Shown in pieces: positions 58,844-64,000 of a stretch of 64,000 bases of DNA. The stretch is taken from assembly GCA_002702655.1 (NCBI GenBank), contig PABB01000066.1, positions 62,001-126,000 on the forward strand. Reading direction: 5' to 3'. Under the pieces are notes generated by a model. It was not told the DNA's origin. It ran no database searches and saw nothing but the letters and a program-made list of their open reading frames with translations. How positions within the stretch are numbered: the first letter of the stretch is position 1; each line of letters opens with the position of its first letter. This DNA comes from Planctomycetaceae bacterium. GTDB taxonomy: Bacteria > Planctomycetota > Planctomycetia > Pirellulales > Lacipirellulaceae. Position numbers and translations under genes: made by a program.

Positions 58844-61108
58844 CTAACTGCCCTCAGCGCCGCTCAACTTGACAGTGACCTGCGTCGGCTCCGGTCCGCC
58901 AGGGTGGCTGATCAGCAGAGTGTCCGAGTCGGCGTCCCAATGGCTCGTGTCGACTTGTTGTCCATCGATGGCGACCGCGGCGGGCGCGCTCTCCAGCAGC
59001 AGCCGCGTGCGGACCGGCGTCCCCTCCGGAGCGGTGATCGAGTACTGCAGTTTGCGGCCGTCGACGGACCACTCTTCCACCCGTCCGGCTGCGGCCAGGA
59101 GCAGCGGGCGTTGGCTGCTCGTCTTGTCCAGGTCGAGCAAAAACGCCTGCTGATTGGGCTGCACCGTCACCGCGTTGCTGACCGCCAATTGCGGGTCGAG
59201 CAAATCGACGAACTGTCCGGCGAGCGCGAGCGGCTCGCCGCCGACCGACTCGTCCATCACGGCGGCGACCACGTACGGCCCGCGGCGCAGCTCCAGGAAG
59301 TTGCGCTGATGCAACTGCCCGCCGGCCAACTCCACCGCGTGCTCGACCAGGTCGCGATACTCGCCGGCAGTCTCAGCCGAACGGGTGTAGTACGCCGGGT
59401 GACGTCGCGCGATGATCACGCGGCCCGCGCCGCAGGCGTGCTCGCCGTCGGCCAGCTCGCGGGGCAGGCCGAGCTGCTCCAGCAGGTGCTCGGTCGGGCT
59501 GCGGTACGTGACGAGCCCCTCGTTCCACCAATCGCGCGCTTGGTGGAAGGGGTCGGCGTCGGCCCCGACGTACACCAGCGTGCCGCCGCCGCGGACCCAC
59601 TCGGCCAGCGCGAGGTGCAACCCCGGCGACATCGGTTTCATGAACTCGTAGCTGAGCACCAACACCTTGAAGTCCGCCAGGTAACCCGGCGTGCGGGCCA
59701 GGTTGTCCAGCTGCACGGGGCGCAACGGCACGCCGTGTTTCAGCAGCGGTAGCGTCAGGCCGTAAAAACCGGCCAGGTCTTGCACCTCATCGCGCGTGGG
59801 CCGGGTCGGATCGCTGGCGTCGGGGGCCACGCCCTCGGTGAACGCCGGCTCGGCCCGCTGGAACATGGCCGAGTCGGAAAGAAACACGCCCACGCCGGTG
59901 GTGCTGTCGGGTTGGGCGATCTCGTCCTGCTGCATGTCGCGCAACTGGTTGAACACCACCGCGAGGGTCGTCATGTAGTCGTCAGGGATGCCAATGCCGT
60001 CGCGTCCGCGGGGGTAGCGGCCGTGCATCACGCGATTGGGCCAGGGGCACACCTCGTACCGCGATACGCCGGGGTGCAGCAGCGACGCGACCAGCGTGCG
60101 GATGTAGTTCTCGCGGTAGTCCTGCCAATCGTGCCGGGGGTTGTCTTCGATGGGATCATGCAAGAACCACATCCGCCGCGTCGTACCGCGGACCAGTTCC
60201 TGCATGACGCCGTATTCCAGGTACGCGGTCTCGAAGGTGCGCTCCTTCTTCCGCCCGGCGTAGGTGTTGGGCGTGCGCGAGGTGCCGGTCCACACCTGGG
60301 CGATGTAGCCGTCGACGCCCGGCAGATCGAGCAGCGCCGATTCGGGGCTGACGATTTGCCACTGCGAGTAGTTCAGCAGACTGTGCGTGGGCACGTAGAA
60401 CCGCACCTGCCGGCCGTGCTTGGCCAGTGCGTATTCCTTCATCGCGGTGCAAAGCCGATCGAGCGTGCGGCGGTACAGGTAGTATTTCAGCTTGCTGGCG
60501 CGGTACTGGGCGTCGATGCTCGAGTCGGGCCGTTGCCACGGCTCGCGGTAGAAGATCTGCCACTCGCGCTGGAATGCCTCGCTGAATCCCGCGCGGGCCC
60601 AGAACTCGGGCTCTTCCAAATGCACGGCCACGGCGCCGGCGTCGATCGCCCGCTTGACGCCGGTCTCCAGGTAGTCGGCGAACGCGACCGAGGGCACCAT
60701 GTACGGCACGGTGGCGCCGTGGTTGATGGAATTGCCGCGGGCGTCGACCTGGCCCTCGTCCCAATGCTCGCGACCGTCGATTTCGCCGTTGAGAAAGTCC
60801 TGGTACTCGCCCCAGGCGACGCCGGTCATCACCTGCGGCACGTACCCCGCTTGCTGCCAGCGGGCGAGCCGCTCGGGGAGCGACTCGTCGACGCCATAGG
60901 CCATGACAAAATCGGTCCGCAGATCCGACCGCGGCCGATAGGGGGCGGACTCTTGAAACCCTGTTCGCTCGTCGCTGCGGGGGGTGACCAGATCGGGGAC
61001 CAATCTCGCGGCCGGCGCAGCTGCAGCGGACGAAATCAACGCGCCGCACGCGATCGCCCAACCGACTGCCAACGCGGACACGAATCTGCTGATGGTCACG
61101 GAATTCAT
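58844..61108 (-). CDS. Large exported putative glycosidase with glutaminase-like domain
   Basis: A 754-residue exported protein. After the signal peptide, an N-terminal region (about 55-370) looks like a TIM-barrel with FVMAYGVDESLPERLARWQQ and AVAVHLEEPEFWARAG, where Glu-Glu residues could be catalytic. A second domain (about 395-560) has LADFKVLVLSYEFMKPMSP then ALAEWVRGGGTLVYVG, typical of the class-I-glutaminase-like/trimerisation domain of GH42 and related beta-galactosidase-like families. A beta-sandwich closes the protein. I do not know the exact family; substrate unknown. The ATG at 61108 is preferred to the TTG at 61123. Confidence 0.6.
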   Translation of the reverse strand: MNSVTISRFVSALAVGWAIACGALISSAAAAPAARLVPDLVTPRSDERTGFQESAPYRPRSDLRTDFVMAYGVDESLPERLARWQQAGYVPQVMTGVAWGEYQDFLNGEIDGREHWDEGQVDARGNSINHGATVPYMVPSVAFADYLETGVKRAIDAGAVAVHLEEPEFWARAGFSEAFQREWQIFYREPWQRPDSSIDAQYRASKLKYYLYRRTLDRLCTAMKEYALAKHGRQVRFYVPTHSLLNYSQWQIVSPESALLDLPGVDGYIAQVWTGTSRTPNTYAGRKKERTFETAYLEYGVMQELVRGTTRRMWFLHDPIEDNPRHDWQDYRENYIRTLVASLLHPGVSRYEVCPWPNRVMHGRYPRGRDGIGIPDDYMTTLAVVFNQLRDMQQDEIAQPDSTTGVGVFLSDSAMFQRAEPAFTEGVAPDASDPTRPTRDEVQDLAGFYGLTLPLLKHGVPLRPVQLDNLARTPGYLADFKVLVLSYEFMKPMSPGLHLALAEWVRGGGTLVYVGADADPFHQARDWWNEGLVTYRSPTEHLLEQLGLPRELADGEHACGAGRVIIARRHPAYYTRSAETAGEYRDLVEHAVELAGGQLHQRNFLELRRGPYVVAAVMDESVGGEPLALAGQFVDLLDPQLAVSNAVTVQPNQQAFLLDLDKTSSQRPLLLAAAGRVEEWSVDGRKLQYSITAPEGTPVRTRLLLESAPAAVAIDGQQVDTSHWDADSDTLLISHPGGPEPTQVTVKLSGAEGS

Positions 61109-61227
61109 GAGTTGCTCGTTCAATAGGGTTCACGAAGAGAGAAGTAAGGCGGTCGGCCATCGCGTGGGACTCGGCCGCAAAGAACTCAGCGACGCGCCCG
61201 ACGCCGCGTCGCAACGAGCCGCATCGC

Positions 61228-61989
61228 TCAGCCGATGCGGGGCTGGCCGTTGGACGCGCTCAGCCCGCCGTCCACCGGCAGCACGACGCCGTTGACGAAC
61301 CGCGCGTCGTGGCTGGCGAGAAACGCAATCACGTCGGCCACCTCCGCCGGCTCGGCTGCGCGCCCCATGGGGATGCGCTCCTGGAATTTGGTCATCGTCT
61401 CCTGGCTTTCGAAGACGCCAGCGGCCATGTCGGTTTTGGTGAGGCTGGGCGCCACGGCGTTCACGCGGACGCCCTGGGCCGCCAGATCGAGCGCGAGCGC
61501 TCGCGTCACGTTGCTGACCGCGCCCTTGGTGGCGTTGTAGGCGAACAGACTCCAGTCGCCGCCAAGCCCCGACACCGACGACACGTTGACCACCGAGCCG
61601 CGCGACTTCTTCAGGTGGGGCAGGGCGGTCTTGATCGCCAGAAACACGCCGCCGGCGTTGATTGCCATCTGCTTGTTCCAATCGTCCAACGAGACGCTAT
61701 CGATCCCGCCGCCCACGAGGATCGCCGCGTTGTTCACCAGCACGTCGATCCGGCCGAAACGTTCGACGGTGGCATCCACCAGATGCTCGACGTCGTCGGG
61801 CGCGGATACGTCGCCGGCGACGATTAGCAGGCGATCATCCGCTCCGATGCGCTCGGCGACATTTCGCAGCTTGGATTCGGTTCGCCCGTTGAGCACCACG
61901 GCGAACCCGTCGCGGGTGAAGCGCTCGGCCGCGGCGGCCCCAATCCCTGATCCCGCGCCGGTGATGATTGCCACTCGTTGGTCTGCCAT
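61228..61989 (-). CDS. Short-chain dehydrogenase/reductase
   Basis: A 253-residue classical SDR with the nucleotide motif TGAGSGIG (10-17), NNAA (86-89), Ser138 and the YNATK active site with Tyr151 and Lys155. GRAAEPAEVADVIAFLASHD and GVVLPVDGGLSA close the domain. No Asp at the end of beta-2 is obvious (VLNGRTESK), so NADP preference is likely. Substrate unknown; in this context a sugar or sugar alcohol is plausible. It lies 119 bases from the glycosidase gene. Confidence 0.9.
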   Translation of the reverse strand: MADQRVAIITGAGSGIGAAAAERFTRDGFAVVLNGRTESKLRNVAERIGADDRLLIVAGDVSAPDDVEHLVDATVERFGRIDVLVNNAAILVGGGIDSVSLDDWNKQMAINAGGVFLAIKTALPHLKKSRGSVVNVSSVSGLGGDWSLFAYNATKGAVSNVTRALALDLAAQGVRVNAVAPSLTKTDMAAGVFESQETMTKFQERIPMGRAAEPAEVADVIAFLASHDARFVNGVVLPVDGGLSASNGQPRIG

Positions 61990-62353
61990 TCTCGCTGTCC
62001 TTCCGTCGGGGCCCGTGCCGAGGGCGCGCTGATTGCGGTCGTGGTGGGGAAGTTGGCATCGCGGCCAGTCGACTTCCCCATCTTCGCCGCTTGGAAGTTT
62101 TGTTCAATGCGGGGCCGCGGGCGAAGTTCGCTGAAGTGTGGGCCGACCCGCACTTCGGCCGCACAGCTGCGTGCGTTGCCGCACCACGTCGGCTGGCAGC
62201 GATCGCACCGAGATCCCGCGGCGCCCGCTGCGAAAAGGAGGACAACGAAGCTTGCGACAATTTTCTCCTCTCCGCCAGGCACGGCTTCCCCGGTAGGGCG
62301 CTCAAATTTCGCGCCCTCGCCAGCTGGGAGTGTCCCCGGCGCACTCCGGCGAG
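61990..62353. other. Intergenic region between divergent genes
   Basis: About 360 bases between the SDR gene (minus) and the GH43 gene (plus). No repeat or clear LacI-type operator was found. TAAATT at 62354-62359 lies seven bases before the GH43 ATG and could be a -10 element for a leaderless transcript. Confidence 0.4.
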
Positions 62354-62365
62354 TAAATTGGCGGC

Positions 62366-63340
62366 ATGCTATTCGCCCTCTCGCTGCTCGTCGCCGTTAC
62401 GGCGGTGGACGACCCCGCCACGTTCACCAACCCCGTCGCCCCGCGCGGCGCCGACCCGTGGGTCGTGCGCGAGGGGGACGCCTACCACTACTGCTTCAGC
62501 GCGCGCAATCGCGTGTGGGTCGCGTCGGCGGACAACCTGTTGGACGTGTTCACGGCTCAGCCGGTCGTCGCCTGGCGGCCGCCGCGGGGAACCGATCACT
62601 CGCGTGAGATCTGGGCGCCCGAACTGCATCGGCTGGGCGACGCGTGGTACGTCTACGTGGCGGCCGATGATGGGCGGAACGAGAATCATCGCATGCAGGT
62701 GCTGCGGCGGGCCGACGACGATCCGGCCGGGCCGTTTGAGCGCGTCGGCGAGTTGCCACTGCCCGACGACAAATGGGCCATCGACGGCACCGTGTTGCAG
62801 CATGCCGGGCAGTTGTATTTCGTATGGTCCGGTTGGCCGGGCAAGGTGGACGTGACGCAGCGGTTGTACATCTGCCGCTTGCAGGATCCGGCCACGCCGG
62901 TCGGGCCGCGGGTGGAGATCAGCCGGCCCGAGCACCCGTGGGAGCGGCACGGCGAGCCGACGGTGAACGAGGGCCCCACGGCGCTGGTGCATGACGGCCG
63001 CACATTCATTGTGTACTCGGCCAGCGGCAGTTGGGGCGATCACTACTGCCTGGGCATGCTGGAGTTGGTCGGCGACGATCCGCTGCAAGCCGACGCGTGG
63101 CGGAAACTGCCCGAGCCAGTGTTCGCCGGCACGGACAAGGTGATCTCGCCGGGGCACGCGTCGTTCACCACCGTGGGCGACCAGCACTGGATCGTGTACC
63201 ACGTGGCCCGGCATCCGGGGGCGGGCTGGGATCGGCTGATTCACATGCAGCCGTTCACGTTCGACGAGGCCGGGCGGCCCGATTTTGGTGCGCCGCTGCC
63301 GCCAGACACGCCGTGGCCGGCGCCGAAGAGCCGTAAATGA
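62366..63340 (+). CDS. GH43-family glycosidase
   Basis: A 324-residue enzyme with a short hydrophobic N-terminus (probable signal peptide, MLFALSLLVAVTAV) and the GH43 five-bladed propeller. Catalytic residues are visible: Asp30 in RGADPWVV (base), Asp140 in WAIDGTVL (pKa modulator) and Glu202 in VNEGPTAL (acid). GH43 enzymes are alpha-L-arabinofuranosidases, beta-xylosidases or galactosidases; the subfamily cannot be fixed here. No Shine-Dalgarno precedes the ATG, but a -10-like TAAATT does. It may remove side chains of hemicellulose. Confidence 0.88.
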   Translation: MLFALSLLVAVTAVDDPATFTNPVAPRGADPWVVREGDAYHYCFSARNRVWVASADNLLDVFTAQPVVAWRPPRGTDHSREIWAPELHRLGDAWYVYVAADDGRNENHRMQVLRRADDDPAGPFERVGELPLPDDKWAIDGTVLQHAGQLYFVWSGWPGKVDVTQRLYICRLQDPATPVGPRVEISRPEHPWERHGEPTVNEGPTALVHDGRTFIVYSASGSWGDHYCLGMLELVGDDPLQADAWRKLPEPVFAGTDKVISPGHASFTTVGDQHWIVYHVARHPGAGWDRLIHMQPFTFDEAGRPDFGAPLPPDTPWPAPKSRK

Positions 63341-63379
63341 TCGCAAAAGATTTGCGAAAAGCCGCGCGGGTGGCCCGGC

Positions 63380-63385
63380 TATAAT
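63380..63385 (+). promoter_or_regulatory. Possible -10 element for the DUF2961 gene
   Basis: TATAAT in the context GGCTATAATCGGCG, 62 bases before the next ATG. No -35 at the standard distance. Confidence 0.45.
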
Positions 63386-63447
63386 CGGCGACGGCAGCTC
63401 GCGCTCTTCACCCTGCTTCACCTCTTCTCCTGTTGGGAACAGTCGAC

Positions 63448-64000
63448 ATGGTCCGTACTCTCTCGTTTTTGCTGGCGGTTCTGGGGCTCGCAATCGGCGC
63501 GCAGCAAACTACGGCGGTCGAGCCGGTCTCGTTGACGTCGCTGCTGAAGGAAATGGTCGACCGCGACGCTGTGGCCCGGTTCCCCGATCCCGCCTACACG
63601 TGCCGGCAAGCCAGCAGCTACGACCGCGCGTCGGTCAGCGCCGACGACCCGGCCACTTGGTACGCCAACAACGATCGCAGCCAGTTCGTGCGGATCGAAG
63701 AGCGCGACGGCCGTAAGGAATTCGTGCTGATGGACGAGCAGGGCCCCGGCGCCATCGTGCGGTTCTGGGCCACGTGGCACGGCCCCGGCGGCGGGCCGTT
63801 CAGCGACGGGACGCTGCGGTTCTACTTCGACGGTTCCGACACGCCCGCGATCGAAGGGCCGGCGTCCGAGGTGCTCGACCGCGGGTTGCTGTGCGGGCCG
63901 CCGCTCTCGCAGGGCGTGTCGCCCCAGACGCCGCACGCCCAACGCGGCCACAATCTGTACTTGCCGATCCCCTATGCGAAGAGCTGCAAGATCACGTACT
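63448..64000 (+). CDS. DUF2961 (GH172) protein, partial at right edge
   Basis: An ATG at 63448 opens a frame that runs to the window end, giving the first 184 residues. After a signal peptide (MVRTLSFLLAVLGLAIGA), the sequence SLTSLLKEMVDRDAVARFPD, YTCRQASSYDRAS and DEQGPGAIVRFWATWHG is typical of DUF2961 proteins, now classed as GH172, which include alpha-D-fructofuranosidases and related enzymes. The active site beyond the edge is not seen. It follows the GH43 gene by 107 bases and may belong to the same locus. Confidence 0.85.
   Translation, partial: MVRTLSFLLAVLGLAIGAQQTTAVEPVSLTSLLKEMVDRDAVARFPDPAYTCRQASSYDRASVSADDPATWYANNDRSQFVRIEERDGRKEFVLMDEQGPGAIVRFWATWHGPGGGPFSDGTLRFYFDGSDTPAIEGPASEVLDRGLLCGPPLSQGVSPQTPHAQRGHNLYLPIPYAKSCKITY

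Overview
The window looks like chromosomal DNA from a planctomycete, most likely of the Pirellulales type. It is GC-rich. It carries PEP-CTERM anchored exoproteins, DUF1559 prepilin-like proteins paired with small transthyretin-like lipoproteins, an Lpg1974-type outer-membrane porin, dockerin-like EF-hand repeats, a secreted CotH-family protein, DUF1080 and DUF2961 proteins, and an N-terminal LExLExR-type motif. Genes are loosely packed and point both ways, with many palindromic intergenic repeats. Assignments rest on reading motifs by eye; no search was run.

Left part (1-18 kb): a small Ala/Asp/Glu lipoprotein, rpsU, an Lpg1974-like porin with a cysteine-rich insert, and two paralogous PEP-CTERM proteins with unusually long, partly conserved upstream leaders. 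Then nadC, a ComEA-like helix-hairpin-helix protein, an orphan HicB-like protein inside nested inverted repeats, uvrB, a four-helix membrane protein resembling styrene-oxide isomerase/hydroxylaminobenzene mutase, and a REP-associated tyrosine transposase (RAYT) flanked on both sides by REP-like inverted pairs. A PQQ-type beta-propeller, an alpha/beta hydrolase, a zinc-ribbon membrane protein, an HTH/terminase-small-subunit-like protein and a DMT exporter follow.

Middle (18-42 kb): a three-gene secreted/lipoprotein cluster (DUF11 protein plus two paralogues), a LolA-like secreted protein, and a heme peroxidase gene broken by two opposite single-base frameshifts. Then a DUF1559/lipoprotein pair, a rhomboid protease coupled to a POT peptide transporter, aconitase, a PEP-CTERM protein, another DUF1559 protein, an EAL-HDOD signalling protein, a DUF1080 protein, a pentapeptide-repeat protein and a Tat-exported Gfo/Idh/MocA oxidoreductase.

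Right part (42-64 kb): a carbohydrate locus that reads as beta-mannan utilisation. On the minus strand lie two PEP-CTERM proteins, a DUF1559 protein, a lipoprotein and a GH26 mannanase. On the plus strand lie a GH130 mannoside phosphorylase, an SSS sodium symporter and a GH5 mannanase-like enzyme. A LacI-family regulator sits between the arms, and a near-identical 17-bp palindromic site precedes the first gene of each arm, so I infer one LacI regulon. It continues into a GDSL esterase, a CotH-like protein, a large putative glycosidase with a glutaminase-like domain, an SDR, a GH43 enzyme and the start of a DUF2961 (GH172) gene.

The most unusual features are the paired LacI operators, the RAYT with its REP pairs, the density of distinct palindrome families placed just after stop codons, the conserved long leaders of the PEP-CTERM paralogues, and the compensating frameshifts in the peroxidase gene.
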